Shown here piece after piece: positions 8,947 through 19,388 of a DNA stretch of 46,390 nt (positions are counted from its first letter, which is position 1; each line of letters opens with the position of its first letter). Source of the DNA: a bacterium (GTDB taxonomy: Bacteria; Hydrogenedentota; Hydrogenedentia; Hydrogenedentiales; SLHB01); assembly GCA_024231375.1 (NCBI GenBank), contig JAAEQP010000649.1:1-46390 (forward strand). Reading direction: 5' to 3'. Below the pieces are notes generated by a model. The model had not been told where the DNA came from. It worked only from the letters and a program-made list of their open reading frames with translations, and made no database searches. Made by a program: the position numbers and the translations under genes.

Positions 8947-10327
8947 TGCATTGGCAGTAGTGGCGGTGGCCGCGCAGATCTTGGTGGCGGATGGGAGTGG
9001 AGCGGCCGGTCTTCCTCAGGCCTTCGTCGAAGAAGCCTACGGGGATCTTGCGCCGGCGGTTTGCATGCTTTCCTTCTCATTGGAGGTGACCAATCCGTCG
9101 TCCGGGAAGACGGCCCGTCGCGACCGGCGAGCCCTGGGATTGATCGTGTCGGCTGATGGACTCGTCATGACGCACGGGCACATGAAGACCCAGAACGCCG
9201 AGCCGGACAATATTCGCGTGACGCTGGACCAGAACGGCGACGAGAAGGACTATGACGCAAGCTTGCTCAGGAAACCCGAGGATGTGAACGTCTGCTTCCT
9301 GCGCATCGAACATGACGAGCCGCTCGACCTTCCCTATGTGCGGTTCAAGGCGGATGGAGATCTCGATCTGGGCGAGCCCGTCATGCTCCTTGGCGTTCTG
9401 AACCCAAGTCTCGATTACGAGCCCACCGTCTACTTGCGGCGCGTGGGCGCCGTCCTCGAGAAACCCCGGCGCACCTTGTGCCTGGACGAGCGCGTTCCCT
9501 TCGGCGCCGTCGGCGGCCCCGTGGTTAACCCCGATGGAGACGTTGTCGGCGTTGTGGGGCTCGACATGTCTCCAGGGGAAGGCGGGGACCTGTACATCCG
9601 GCACGGACACCCGCTCGTCTACCAGAGCAGTCTCTTCGCGAAGTTCATCGCCAATCCGCCCGGCGAAGAGGAAATAGAGGAAGACGGGACAGACGCGTGG
9701 CTCGGCGTGTTCACGCAACCCCTCACGGACGACCTTGCCGACTACTGGGGCCTGGACCAGAACGGAGGGGTCATTGTCAGCAGCATCGTGACCGGGTCTC
9801 CTGCCGAAAAAGCGGGAATTCTTCGCGGAGACGTCATCGTGCGGTTCAACGATGTGCCGGTCAAGGCCAAGCAGGACCAGGAGGTTCTGGGTTTCACCAA
9901 GCTTGTACGTGAAACCGGTGCCGGCCACGAGGTGGAAGTGGAACTCCTCCGAAAAGGCGAAACCACCAAGGTTCAGGTCGCCTTGGACGAGAAGCCCAAG
10001 ACGTCGCGAGAGGCCGAGGAACTGGTCGACGAGGTCTTCGGTCTGACGGTCCGTGAACTGACCACCGATGTGCGGCTCATGCTCAATCTGAACGACCAGA
10101 TTCAGGGCGTCATCGTGCGCCGCGTACGATCGGGTAGTTGGGCCGAGATCGCGGGATTCCGCCCCGGTGTCATCATCTTGCGATTCGGCGACTACACCGT
10201 GACGAGCCTGGAGGAATTCAAGAGCGCCGCTGCCAGCATCGCCGAGAAACAGCCGGACGAAGTGACCGTGTTCTGCCGCGTAGGGGCGCGCACGGGGTTC
10301 TTCCGGATTCAACCCCGCTGGAAATGA
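8936..10327 (+). CDS. HtrA-like PDZ protein with a lost catalytic serine (pseudoprotease)
   Basis: 463 residues from ATG 8936, chosen for the GGAGG 8 bases upstream and the N-terminal export signal; it overlaps the preceding gene by 11 bases. The trypsin-like fold aligns with its neighbour: His82 in VMTHGHMKT and Asp116 in EDVNVCFLRI occupy the catalytic His and Asp positions. The serine motif GNSGGP, however, reads GAVGGP, so Val192 replaces the nucleophile. Two PDZ domains follow, with signatures AGILRGDVIVRFND (about 300-315) and AGFRPGVIILRFGD (about 435). It is probably proteolytically inactive and may act as a chaperone, substrate adaptor or regulator of the adjacent active HtrA. The partnership is inferred from the overlap and the shared domain layout. 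Confidence 0.9.
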   Translation: MLSSALAVVAVAAQILVADGSGAAGLPQAFVEEAYGDLAPAVCMLSFSLEVTNPSSGKTARRDRRALGLIVSADGLVMTHGHMKTQNAEPDNIRVTLDQNGDEKDYDASLLRKPEDVNVCFLRIEHDEPLDLPYVRFKADGDLDLGEPVMLLGVLNPSLDYEPTVYLRRVGAVLEKPRRTLCLDERVPFGAVGGPVVNPDGDVVGVVGLDMSPGEGGDLYIRHGHPLVYQSSLFAKFIANPPGEEEIEEDGTDAWLGVFTQPLTDDLADYWGLDQNGGVIVSSIVTGSPAEKAGILRGDVIVRFNDVPVKAKQDQEVLGFTKLVRETGAGHEVEVELLRKGETTKVQVALDEKPKTSREAEELVDEVFGLTVRELTTDVRLMLNLNDQIQGVIVRRVRSGSWAEIAGFRPGVIILRFGDYTVTSLEEFKSAAASIAEKQPDEVTVFCRVGARTGFFRIQPRWK

Positions 10328-10941
10328 TAATGAGGGTAGCCCCGAGCATCATAGCCGCTGTAGCGGCCCTGACGGTTTTCGGGGGGTGCAGGACGGACTC
10401 GGCCGATCGGCTGCCCAAGGCGGAGGAGTTGTACCTCGCGCAACGGTACGACGAGGCCATCCCGTTGCTGCGGCAGCACTTGGTGGTGCATCCAGACGAC
10501 GCGGCGGGCCATTTCTACCTGGGGAGCTGCTACATGCTGTCTAGCGACCCTTGGATGGTACTCGCTCAGGGCGAGATCGAAACCGCCCTCGCCATTTTCG
10601 AGCGAACAGGCAAGAAGAGCCCCATCGACCGATTCACCGACACCTACTTCGAGTTGCGCTGTCATCTGGAATTGGCCAAGATTCTCTTCAAGCAGGTGAT
10701 CTTCCTTGCCGACGAGAACGGGCCTCCCCGTTTGGCGGCGATGGTCGTCGAACGCCTTGAGGAAACCCTCGAGCGCGTGCGGAAGATCGATCCCTCGGCC
10801 CCCGAGGTCGCCCAACTGGAGGGTCTGATTGCCCGGGTACATACGATCCCCGGCCTTCGCCTGACACCGGACGCCTACCGCGGCCGTCAGCCAAGGCTAC
10901 GTCCGAACGCATCGCCACCCGGCCCCCGCCAGATCCTATGA
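10324..10941 (+). CDS. small TPR-like lipoprotein
   Basis: 205 residues. The start at 10324 overlaps the preceding stop (ATGA); an ATG two codons later is equally usable. The signal ends in FGGC, a lipobox with Cys22. Residues 30-75 read as one or two tetratricopeptide-like helical pairs (AEELYLAQRYDEAIPLLRQHL, then HPDDAAGHFYLGSCY), and the remainder is helical. It lacks any catalytic motif. As the third gene of the HtrA operon it may be a scaffold or adaptor for the two PDZ proteins at the membrane; this role is inferred. The C-terminal 25 residues are Arg/Pro-rich and look disordered. A strong terminator follows directly. Confidence 0.8.
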   Translation: MIMRVAPSIIAAVAALTVFGGCRTDSADRLPKAEELYLAQRYDEAIPLLRQHLVVHPDDAAGHFYLGSCYMLSSDPWMVLAQGEIETALAIFERTGKKSPIDRFTDTYFELRCHLELAKILFKQVIFLADENGPPRLAAMVVERLEETLERVRKIDPSAPEVAQLEGLIARVHTIPGLRLTPDAYRGRQPRLRPNASPPGPRQIL

Positions 10942-10944
10942 GAA

Positions 10945-10974
10945 AAGCCCTTCCCCGCACGCGGGGAAGGGCTT
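10945..10974. terminator. strong bidirectional intrinsic terminator
   Basis: A perfect 14-base inverted repeat, AAGCCCTTCCCCGC / GCGGGGAAGGGCTT, lies between the lipoprotein gene (+) and secDF (-). On the minus strand it is followed by TTTTCT, a good U-tract for the secDF operon. On the plus strand the tail is CTTGCTCT, which is weaker. Confidence 0.85.
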
Positions 10975-11005
10975 CTTGCTCTGCGTTTCTATACGGCGGG
11001 AACGG

Positions 11006-13741
11006 CTAGGTCGTCGCCTTCGCATCGTCCGAACCGGACTTCTTCTTGCGTTTGCGCCGGTTTCCGCCACTGGGCCGATTCCCGCCGCTCTGACCGGGGT
11101 GAGCCAAATGCTTGCCTTGGATCTTCTGCCACAGGTAGACCACCGGGCTGGCAATGAACACCGACGAGTACGTACCGACGATGACGCCCGCAATGAGGGC
11201 GAACGAGAAATCGCGGATGACCTCGCCGCCAAAGATCCACAGCACCATGACCACGAACAGCGTCGTCAGCGATGTGAGCAGCGTGCGGCTCAAGGTCTGG
11301 TTGATGCTGATATTCAGAATCTCGGCAAACGAGAGACCACGGCCCCGGTAGAGGCGCAAGTCTTCGCGGATACGGTCGAACACCACGATCGTGTCGTTGA
11401 GCGAGTAACCAATGATGGTAAGCAATGCCGCCACCACAGGCAGCGAAATCTGCCGTTGGAACAGTGCGAACAGACCAACCGTCACCAGCACGTCGTGCAT
11501 CAATGCCACCACGGCGCCCACCGCGAACTTCAACTCGAACCGGAACCACAAGTAGGCGATGATGAAGATCATGGCCACCGCGATTGCCCAGACGGCGTCC
11601 CGTTTCAACTGCTTGCCTACTGCCGGGCCCACCGTGTCGACCTTCACTGTCTCCACACTGTCGCACACGCCGGCGGCCACAAGGGCCTCCTCGATGCGTT
11701 GTGAAACCAGGCTCGTCGCGTCGGCCATCTGCTCGGGCGCTTCTTCCTCGGCCGGCTCCGATACGGCGGCTTCCGCCGCGCCTTCGCTGGCGTCCTCTTC
11801 TTCACCCGTTTCGTCAACACGAATCAGGAACTGGTTGGCGCTGTCGGAGTCTTCCTTCTCGTAGTCCACTACGCTGGGATTTGTGAACCCGGCATCCGTG
11901 AGTGCCCGACTGACGTCAGTCTCCGCAAGGACGCCCGGCGCCTGGAGATTCACCACCATGCTTGTGCCGGGGTTGAAATCGACGCCGAAGTTGTCGTTTC
12001 CGCGGACGCCGAACATGGCAAGTCCAATGCCGATCACCACGATGCTCACGATGACGGCCACGCGCCGCTTCTCAAGGAACTTCACTTTGGTTTCGGGCTT
12101 CACCACGCTCATCATGGTGAGATTCTTCAGGAGGCCCTTGTCGGCCGCAAAGTCGAACATGGCCCGGCTGACGATCAGCGCCGCGAACACGCTCGTGCAG
12201 ACGCCGATGGAAAGAGTGACGGCGAATCCTTCGATGGGACCGGTACCGAACTCCATGAGCACGGCGGCTGCAATCAGGGTCGTCACGTTGGCATCGAGAA
12301 TCGTCACCGTGGCTCGGGCAAACCCGCTGTCAATGGAAGCGAGCACCGATTTGCCGTTGCGCACTTCCTCGCGGATGCGCTCAAAGATGAGCACATTTGC
12401 GTCCACGGCCATACCGATGGTGAGAATCATGCCCGCAATGCCCGGCAATGTGAGCGTGGCGTTGAAGTACGCTAAGGCGGCAATCACGAGGAGGGCGTTC
12501 ACCATGAGTGCCAAGTCGGCCACGATGCCCGCGTACCGGTAGTAGATGGCCATGAACAGAATGACGATGGCCAGACCGATTACGGCCGAGTACACGCCCT
12601 TCTGGATGGACGCCGAACCCAGTGTCGGGCCCACGACGCCGGTCATGTCCTCGTCGAGGGGCACATTCATGGCGCCTGACGTCAGGGCGATCGCCAGGTC
12701 ACGAGCTTCGTATCCGTCGAAGCTGCCGGTGATTTCGCCGCTGGTGTAGATCGTGCTGTTGATGGTCGGCGCCGATTCCACCACGCCATCGACCACAACC
12801 GCGAGATTCCTGCCGGTGTTAGCTTCCGTGAGTTCACCGAACTGACGCCCGCTGTCGATGTCCAATTCGAACAGAATCTTGAACCGGTCGCCGGCCGACT
12901 GCTCGTCGCGCATGGCGATGGCTCGTTCGAGACCTTCACCCGACATGGCGCGCGGCGCTTCGAGCACGTACATCAGGTAATTCTGGTTCTTGGCCCATTC
13001 CTTGGGCTTCCGGCTGAACGCCAGCATAGCGTCTTCGGGGATGAGGCCTTCGACTTTCTTGGCCTCCTTGACCATGTCCTGAACGATGGCGTACTGCTCG
13101 GGTTTGATCTCGAAGGGCTGCACCGATCCCAGTCCGCTTCGTTGCAGGCGGGGTGCGAAATCCTTGTTGAAGTGGCCGTCGATGGCCTTGAGCACGCTGA
13201 GGGTCTTGTCCTGGCCTGCCAGAAGGTAGAACTCAAGGTACGCGATACGTGTGATGATCTCTTTGGCACGCTCGAGATCCCGTTCACCGGGAAGCTGGAT
13301 CTGAATCTGATCGGTGCCCATGGCCTGGATAAGGGGTTCCTTGGCCTCGAACTCGTTAATGCGGCGTTCGATGCGCTGGAGCGTCTCGTCCTGGGCGCGC
13401 TGGATGAGATCCTCTTCCTTCCAGTTGGGGTACCGTTCCTTCAGGTCGTCCATCTTGGCGTCCATGCGGAGACCGAAGATCATGTGGATGCCGCCCTGGA
13501 GGTCCAGGCCAAGGTTGATCACGCGGTCGCGATCACACTGGGACCAACGGCGAAGGTTCTTCCACGTGTCCTTGAAGTAATTGGGTTTCCCGGCGTCCGC
13601 GTCTTCGAGCCTCCACTGCTCAAGACGGTCCGCGCGCTGCTCGGCCGTAAGGGTCATCCACCCGATGGTGGGATATACATTGACCAACGCGATGGCGAGC
13701 ACCGCGAAGATCAGAATGGTCCTGGTCTTACCTCGTTTCAT
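11006..13741 (-). CDS. secDF: fused SecD-SecF protein translocase subunit
   Basis: 911 residues from ATG 13741, which has GGAG 6 bases upstream; a GTG four codons earlier is part of that ribosome site. The SecD half has the first transmembrane helix, INLGLDLQGGIHM, the periplasmic P1 domain and a six-helix RND-type membrane block (around GTGPIEGFAVTLSIGV). The SecF half restarts with a helix near residue 545, then FGVDFNPGTSMVV and the second six-helix block with YSLNDTIVVFDRIRED. SecDF uses the proton-motive force to pull exported proteins across the inner membrane with SecYEG. Between the halves' motifs there is an acidic, low-complexity insertion at about 637-674. The C-terminus is very basic. 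It is the last gene of the tgt-yajC-secDF operon. Confidence 0.95.
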   Translation of the reverse strand: MKRGKTRTILIFAVLAIALVNVYPTIGWMTLTAEQRADRLEQWRLEDADAGKPNYFKDTWKNLRRWSQCDRDRVINLGLDLQGGIHMIFGLRMDAKMDDLKERYPNWKEEDLIQRAQDETLQRIERRINEFEAKEPLIQAMGTDQIQIQLPGERDLERAKEIITRIAYLEFYLLAGQDKTLSVLKAIDGHFNKDFAPRLQRSGLGSVQPFEIKPEQYAIVQDMVKEAKKVEGLIPEDAMLAFSRKPKEWAKNQNYLMYVLEAPRAMSGEGLERAIAMRDEQSAGDRFKILFELDIDSGRQFGELTEANTGRNLAVVVDGVVESAPTINSTIYTSGEITGSFDGYEARDLAIALTSGAMNVPLDEDMTGVVGPTLGSASIQKGVYSAVIGLAIVILFMAIYYRYAGIVADLALMVNALLVIAALAYFNATLTLPGIAGMILTIGMAVDANVLIFERIREEVRNGKSVLASIDSGFARATVTILDANVTTLIAAAVLMEFGTGPIEGFAVTLSIGVCTSVFAALIVSRAMFDFAADKGLLKNLTMMSVVKPETKVKFLEKRRVAVIVSIVVIGIGLAMFGVRGNDNFGVDFNPGTSMVVNLQAPGVLAETDVSRALTDAGFTNPSVVDYEKEDSDSANQFLIRVDETGEEEDASEGAAEAAVSEPAEEEAPEQMADATSLVSQRIEEALVAAGVCDSVETVKVDTVGPAVGKQLKRDAVWAIAVAMIFIIAYLWFRFELKFAVGAVVALMHDVLVTVGLFALFQRQISLPVVAALLTIIGYSLNDTIVVFDRIREDLRLYRGRGLSFAEILNISINQTLSRTLLTSLTTLFVVMVLWIFGGEVIRDFSFALIAGVIVGTYSSVFIASPVVYLWQKIQGKHLAHPGQSGGNRPSGGNRRKRKKKSGSDDAKATT

Positions 13742-13829
13742 GTATGACTCCACTGGCGATGCCGGCAGGCGGGGTCTAGTTCCTGGTCCGTGGCCGGCGG
13801 TCGCGGGTTAACGTACATTCATCCCCAAG

Positions 13830-14213
13830 CTATTCGTCCGATTCGTCGTCGCTGCTGTTCACGCGCGATACCGCGCCTCGAACGAACTGCATCTTGATGG
13901 GCGGGTCTTCGCTGACGCGAAGCACGACGGTTTTCTCTTTGAGTCCGACGACCGTGCCGTAGATTCCACCGTTCGTGATGACCTCGTCGCCCTTGGAAAT
14001 GCTGTTGAGCATTTCGCGACGTTCCTTCTCGCGCTTCTGCTGCGGACGGATCATGAAGAAATAGAACACACCGATGAAGAGAAGGATCATCGGGAGCATC
14101 TGCATAAGAGGATTCGGCTGATCCGCTCCGCCCGTGCCGTCGCCGGTGGCTCCAGCAGCGTCACTCGCGGCGGCCATCACCGCGTTACTCAAGGTCCAAA
14201 CGGTAGTCCACAC
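13830..14213 (-). CDS. yajC: YajC preprotein translocase subunit
   Basis: 127 residues. After a short Gly/Ala-rich start there is one transmembrane helix (MLPMILLFIGVFYFFMIRPQQKREKERR) and a soluble domain with SISKGDEVITNGGIYGTVVGLKEKTVVLRV, the YajC signature. YajC is an accessory inner-membrane partner of SecDF and YidC. Its place between tgt and secDF is the conserved bacterial arrangement. The N-terminal extension of about 35 residues before the helix is longer than in E. coli and contains its own hydrophobic stretch. Confidence 0.95.
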   Translation of the reverse strand: MWTTVWTLSNAVMAAASDAAGATGDGTGGADQPNPLMQMLPMILLFIGVFYFFMIRPQQKREKERREMLNSISKGDEVITNGGIYGTVVGLKEKTVVLRVSEDPPIKMQFVRGAVSRVNSSDDESDE

Positions 14214-14257
14214 GATGTCTACTCCTTAACCTGTAGAAAAGAAAACGCTGACCCCAA

Positions 14258-15469
<1,212 letters not shown>

Positions 15470-16675
15470 CTATCCTTCCGACGTGGTCTGGGTCGTCGTG
15501 AGCTGGATGGCCTCAGCGGCCCGTGTGGCGGTCTCAATGGCCTCTTGGGCGTTGTCACCCGAAGCCATCACGTAGCCCACTGCGTCGCGTGACGCGCAGT
15601 CCACCACGTGGCCAAGGGTGGTCCCCACCGTGACGGTCACCACTACATCCTCCACGCCGGGTACCGCACGGGCCTCGTCTTCACCCGCGATTTCGGTGAC
15701 GATGCCCGAACGCGAGGGGATCCAATGGACCGCGGCCCCCCGAATCCACTTTCGCTCCTCGCACGGCGGCTCGCCCAGAGCTACCCGGAAGGCGTCGGCC
15801 ATGAAATCCATCCCGTAGGTCAAGGGGATCAGGTCGGTCGGGATACGGCCACCGCCCGGACGGCCCGCGATCTCCACAATGCGCGGTCCCTCGGGCGTGA
15901 TGATGACCTCCACGTGGGTGGTGCCGTCCGTGTAGCCGACCGCCTGGAGCCCGGTTGAAGTCATGTCGATAATGGCCTGCTGGGTGGCGTCGTCGACGAG
16001 GGGCGGCATGTGAATGCCCAAATCGAACCGGTGCGGTGGGTCGCTACGGTCCTTGCCCGTCAACCCTCCGACGATGTAGTCGCCGCGCCACATGAGCCCG
16101 TCGACGTTATACTCTTCGCCCTCCATGAACGCCTCAACCAGCACAAGACCCGACCGCGTCCGCTTCCGGGCCTGATTGAATGCCAGGGACACCTCTTCCG
16201 GATGATCCACGCGGCGGACGCCCCGGCTGGCGTTGCCGTCGGCTGGCTTTACGATGACCGGCAGCCCGATCGCTTCGGCGGCGGATTCGGCTTCGTTCAA
16301 TTCCCGGACCCCGCGGAAATCGGGTGTTGGTACCCCGGCTGCACTCAAGGCTTCCCGCATGGCGAGTTTGTTGCGAACGCGGTGCGCCACCTCCGGCGGC
16401 ACCCCGGGCAGGCCCAGCGTGCTTGCAGCGGACGCGACCGCCTCCACACTCCACTCCGCGGCCGAATAGACGCCGTCGACTCGGTGTGTTGACGCCGCCC
16501 GCACCACCTCGTCGGGGTCGCAAATGTCGCCCACTACCGCTACGTCGGCCACGTTCAGGCCTGGAGCGTCCTGGTTGCCATCCATGGCGATGGCGAGCAG
16601 GCCCATCTTGCGTGCTTTGCGGACCATGCCGATCTGGTTCGGACCGGCCCCGACTATCAGGATGCGCTTCGACAT
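15470..16675 (-). CDS. ATP-grasp family carboxylate-amine ligase-like enzyme
   Basis: 401 residues from ATG 16675; the upstream frame (28 more codons) is not family-like and GGAGG lies just before this ATG. The N-terminal Rossmann-like preATP-grasp domain begins KRILIVGAGPNQIGM. The ATP-grasp core shows PVIVKPADGNASRGV, EAFMEGEEYNVDGL and the metal-binding EVIITPEGPRIVEIAGRPGGGR. The C-terminal domain resembles the biotin-carboxylase/BacD-like lid. Such enzymes activate a carboxylate as acyl-phosphate and join it to an amine or thiol; the substrates are unknown. It heads the tgt-yajC-secDF cluster, which has no obvious functional link to it. Confidence 0.88.
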   Translation of the reverse strand: MSKRILIVGAGPNQIGMVRKARKMGLLAIAMDGNQDAPGLNVADVAVVGDICDPDEVVRAASTHRVDGVYSAAEWSVEAVASAASTLGLPGVPPEVAHRVRNKLAMREALSAAGVPTPDFRGVRELNEAESAAEAIGLPVIVKPADGNASRGVRRVDHPEEVSLAFNQARKRTRSGLVLVEAFMEGEEYNVDGLMWRGDYIVGGLTGKDRSDPPHRFDLGIHMPPLVDDATQQAIIDMTSTGLQAVGYTDGTTHVEVIITPEGPRIVEIAGRPGGGRIPTDLIPLTYGMDFMADAFRVALGEPPCEERKWIRGAAVHWIPSRSGIVTEIAGEDEARAVPGVEDVVVTVTVGTTLGHVVDCASRDAVGYVMASGDNAQEAIETATRAAEAIQLTTTQTTSEG

Positions 16676-16790
16676 GAACCTCGATTCCTCCGTGGACGTG
16701 ACTCCGGGCATCATACCACGTCGCGACGGGGCGTCTCGACGTTGGCGTGCCGGGCTCAACTGGACCGTCGCGGTCAGGTAGTCTTGTCAG

Positions 16791-16825
16791 GTGTGCCACC
16801 CTCAAGCGGCAGCTTGTGGGTGTCC
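16791..16825 (-). repeat. dispersed palindromic repeat, copy 1 (inverted)
   Basis: GTGTGCCACCC at the left and GTGGGTGTCC at the right match the reverse complement of copies 3 and 4, with a diverged centre. It folds as CACCCTCAAGC / GCTTGTGGGTG with one mismatch and a four-base loop. It is paired head-to-head with copy 2, 35 bases away. Confidence 0.7.
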
Positions 16826-16860
16826 TGATTCACAAAGAGGCCGCTATCCCGTACGCTGAA

Positions 16861-16891
16861 GACACCCACAACAGTGTTGTGGGTGGCACAC
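16861..16891 (+). repeat. dispersed palindromic repeat, copy 2
   Basis: It starts GACACCCACAACA and ends GTTGTGGGTGGCACAC, the same outer sequence as copies 3 and 4 with a slightly different loop. It forms a hairpin of CACCCACAAC / GTTGTGGGTG. Confidence 0.75.
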
Positions 16892-17001
16892 TGGCTATAA
16901 AGCAGGTTCCCGGTACGCCCCCGCGCGTATCGGGGTAGTTTTCAGGCGCGACGCCCGCTCCCGGATGGTTCTAGCGCGATTGCCGTGAGTTGGCACGGGG
17001 A

Positions 17002-17030
17002 TTGTGGGAACCGGATGCGTGCGTTATGCT
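17002..17030 (+). promoter_or_regulatory. candidate promoter for the symporter operon
   Basis: TTGTGG (17002-17007), 17-base spacer, TATGCT (17025-17030). A second TATGCT follows at once. It would give a 5' leader of about 150 bases before the symporter GTG start. Confidence 0.45.
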
Positions 17031-17189
17031 ATGCTGCATAGCTCAGCTCACACGAGAGGCCTTGCCTTGGGGTGTCCGCTCTCCGACGGGCGGGTTCGAG
17101 GTCTCGCAGGGCTGGTCGGTGTCCAACTGGACAATCCTGGCGACGCATGGGTTCGGCGTCTTCACACGGCATAGGAGGGATATGCGCAA

Positions 17190-19292
17190 GTGAACATGAA
17201 TTGGCTCGACTGGACTATCGTATCGGCACTTCTAGTGTTCATCATCGGCTGCGCCTTCTATACCAACAGGTACACGAAAAGCGTGGCCGATTTTCTTGCG
17301 GCCAACCGGTGCGCGGGCCGGTACCTTCTGAGCATCTCGTCCGGCATCGCGGGTTTGGGCGCGATCAGCGTGGTGGCCATGTTCGAGATGTACTACAATG
17401 CCGGATTCACCGCCACATGGTGGGGCATGCTCATGGCGCCCGTGGCCCTGGTCATGGCCTTGTCAGGCTGGGTCGGGTACCGCCTGCGCGAAACCAGGGC
17501 CATGACCCTGGCCCAGTTCTTCGAGGCCCGGTACAGCAAGAGCTTCCGCATCTTCGCCGGGATCATCCTCTGGGTCTCGGGTATCGTCAATTTCGGCATC
17601 TTTCCCGCGGTGGGCGCTCGGTTCTTCATCTATTTCTGCGGCCTGCCACAGGAGTTCATGCTCTTCAATCTCACCGTATCGACATTCGCCGCCATCATGT
17701 TCGTGTTGATCGGCATTTCCCTGTTGTTCGTGTTCCTCGGGGGGCAGATCGCGGTCATGATCACCGACTTCTTCCAGGGCATGTTCACCAACGTGGTGTT
17801 CCTGATCATCCTGGGGACGATATTCTGGCTTTTTGACTGGGAATCCATCGTCGAGACGCTGAAGGCCGCTCCCGCGGAGCAGTCCCGGCTCCATCCGTTC
17901 CACACCAGCAAGGTGGAAGGCTTCAATTTCTGGTACTACTTCATCCAGATCGTCACGCTGATTTACGGCTACCGCGCCTGGCAAGGATCACAGGCGTACA
18001 ACTGGTCGGCCAAATCGGCCCACGAGGCCAAAATGGCCGGTATCCTGGGTGAATGGCGTGCGTTGGTCCTGATGCTGGTGGTCATGCTTCTGCCCATCGG
18101 CGCATACGTGGTCATGCATCACCCCGACTACACGGAAGTGGCCGCGCAGGTGAACGCGCGGGTGGCCGCCATTGAGGGCGAAACCATCCAGAAGCAGATG
18201 ACTGTCCCGCTCGCCCTGACCGCCATACTTCCCCACGGCGTTCTGGGACTCCTCTGCGCCGTCATGGTGGCCGCGTTTATCTCCACCCACGACACCTACT
18301 TGCACTCGTGGGGCAGCATCTTCGTGCAGGATGTGATTCTGCCCTTCCGCAAGAATCCGTTCACACCCAAGCAACATCTGTGGCTTCTCAGATTCTCCAT
18401 CCTCTTTGTGGCGATCTTCATCTTCTGCTGGAGCATGTTCATTCCCCAAGTGGACTTCATCCTCATGTTCTTCGCTATCACGGGGGCCATCTGGTTGGGC
18501 GGCGCTGGGTCGGTCATCATCGGCGGGCTCTATTGGAAGCGCGGGTCCACGTTCGGAGCGTTCTCGGCCCTGGCCATGGGCGCCATCATTGCCGTCACCG
18601 GGATTGTGGTCAGCCAGCTCTGGGAGCCCAAGGTCTATCCGTTCCTGGCCGCTTCCGCACCCGGAGTACTTGCCGCCTTCACACGTGTCGTTGAAGGCAT
18701 CGCCGCGCGTGTTCCCGGCATCAACTGGGAGGTAACCCCGGACAAGTTCCCCATCGATGGCCAATGGGTCAATTTCATCGCCATCGTGTGCGCGTTCAGC
18801 ACCTACATCGCCGGTTCGCTCACGTCCTGGCTGATACTCAAGAGCCCGCCGTTCAACATGGACCGCCTGCTTCACCGGGGCAAGTACCTCGTGAAGAGCG
18901 ACCATGACAAGGAAGACGCGAAACCCGCCACGGGCTGGCGAGCGGTTCTGCCAAACAAGGAATTCTCAATCGCGGACAAGGGCGTCTACTTCGGCAACTT
19001 CACTTGGACCCTCTCCTGGTTCGCCATCTTTGCCATCTTCACCACATGGCACTTGGGCTGGGGGATGACCGACGAGCACTGGGCTACCTTCTGGGGCGTC
19101 AAGGTGGCCATCACGGTGATCATCGGCACCGGCACGACCATCTGGTTCTTCATTGGCGGGATTCACGATATCCGAGACCTGTTCAAGACGCTGGCGACAG
19201 TGAAGCGCGACCATCGCGACGATGGCCGGGTCATCCGGCATCATAACGTCGCGGACGAACCGACGGACGAAGAGACCGAGGAAGATGTATAG
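17190..19292 (+). CDS. sodium:solute symporter (SSS family)
   Basis: 700 residues from GTG 17190, 9 bases after AGGAGGGA; an ATG two codons later is too far from that site. About 13-15 hydrophobic helices are evident, starting WTIVSALLVFIIGCAFYT, with the SSS-type second helix (YLLSISSGIAGLGAISVVAMFE) and the later unwound-helix region with FISTHDTYLHSWGSIFVQDV. These transporters couple inward Na+ flow to uptake of sugars, amino acids, organic acids or similar. The substrate is not deducible; the long loop near 330 and the extra C-terminal helices are typical of the large PVC-type members. A CBM9-like lipoprotein and glycerol kinase follow on the same strand. Confidence 0.9.
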   Translation: MNMNWLDWTIVSALLVFIIGCAFYTNRYTKSVADFLAANRCAGRYLLSISSGIAGLGAISVVAMFEMYYNAGFTATWWGMLMAPVALVMALSGWVGYRLRETRAMTLAQFFEARYSKSFRIFAGIILWVSGIVNFGIFPAVGARFFIYFCGLPQEFMLFNLTVSTFAAIMFVLIGISLLFVFLGGQIAVMITDFFQGMFTNVVFLIILGTIFWLFDWESIVETLKAAPAEQSRLHPFHTSKVEGFNFWYYFIQIVTLIYGYRAWQGSQAYNWSAKSAHEAKMAGILGEWRALVLMLVVMLLPIGAYVVMHHPDYTEVAAQVNARVAAIEGETIQKQMTVPLALTAILPHGVLGLLCAVMVAAFISTHDTYLHSWGSIFVQDVILPFRKNPFTPKQHLWLLRFSILFVAIFIFCWSMFIPQVDFILMFFAITGAIWLGGAGSVIIGGLYWKRGSTFGAFSALAMGAIIAVTGIVVSQLWEPKVYPFLAASAPGVLAAFTRVVEGIAARVPGINWEVTPDKFPIDGQWVNFIAIVCAFSTYIAGSLTSWLILKSPPFNMDRLLHRGKYLVKSDHDKEDAKPATGWRAVLPNKEFSIADKGVYFGNFTWTLSWFAIFAIFTTWHLGWGMTDEHWATFWGVKVAITVIIGTGTTIWFFIGGIHDIRDLFKTLATVKRDHRDDGRVIRHHNVADEPTDEETEEDV

Positions 19293-19388
19293 ACACACGG
19301 CTTCGGGACAGGGCATCTTGTTCCGAGGTTGATTGATTTCAGGCAGATGTCGGCATGGGGCGGCATCACGGATTTGGGAGGTAGACTC

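Larger units (their letters stand above)
16676..17189. other. divergent intergenic region, 514 bases
   Basis: This gap separates the ATP-grasp gene (-) and the symporter gene (+). It holds two copies of the dispersed palindrome in opposite orientations (16791-16825 and 16861-16891), a promoter for the symporter (17002-17030) and a leader of about 150 bases with the ribosome site AGGAGGGA. I see no coding sequence with family resemblance in it. Confidence 0.6.
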
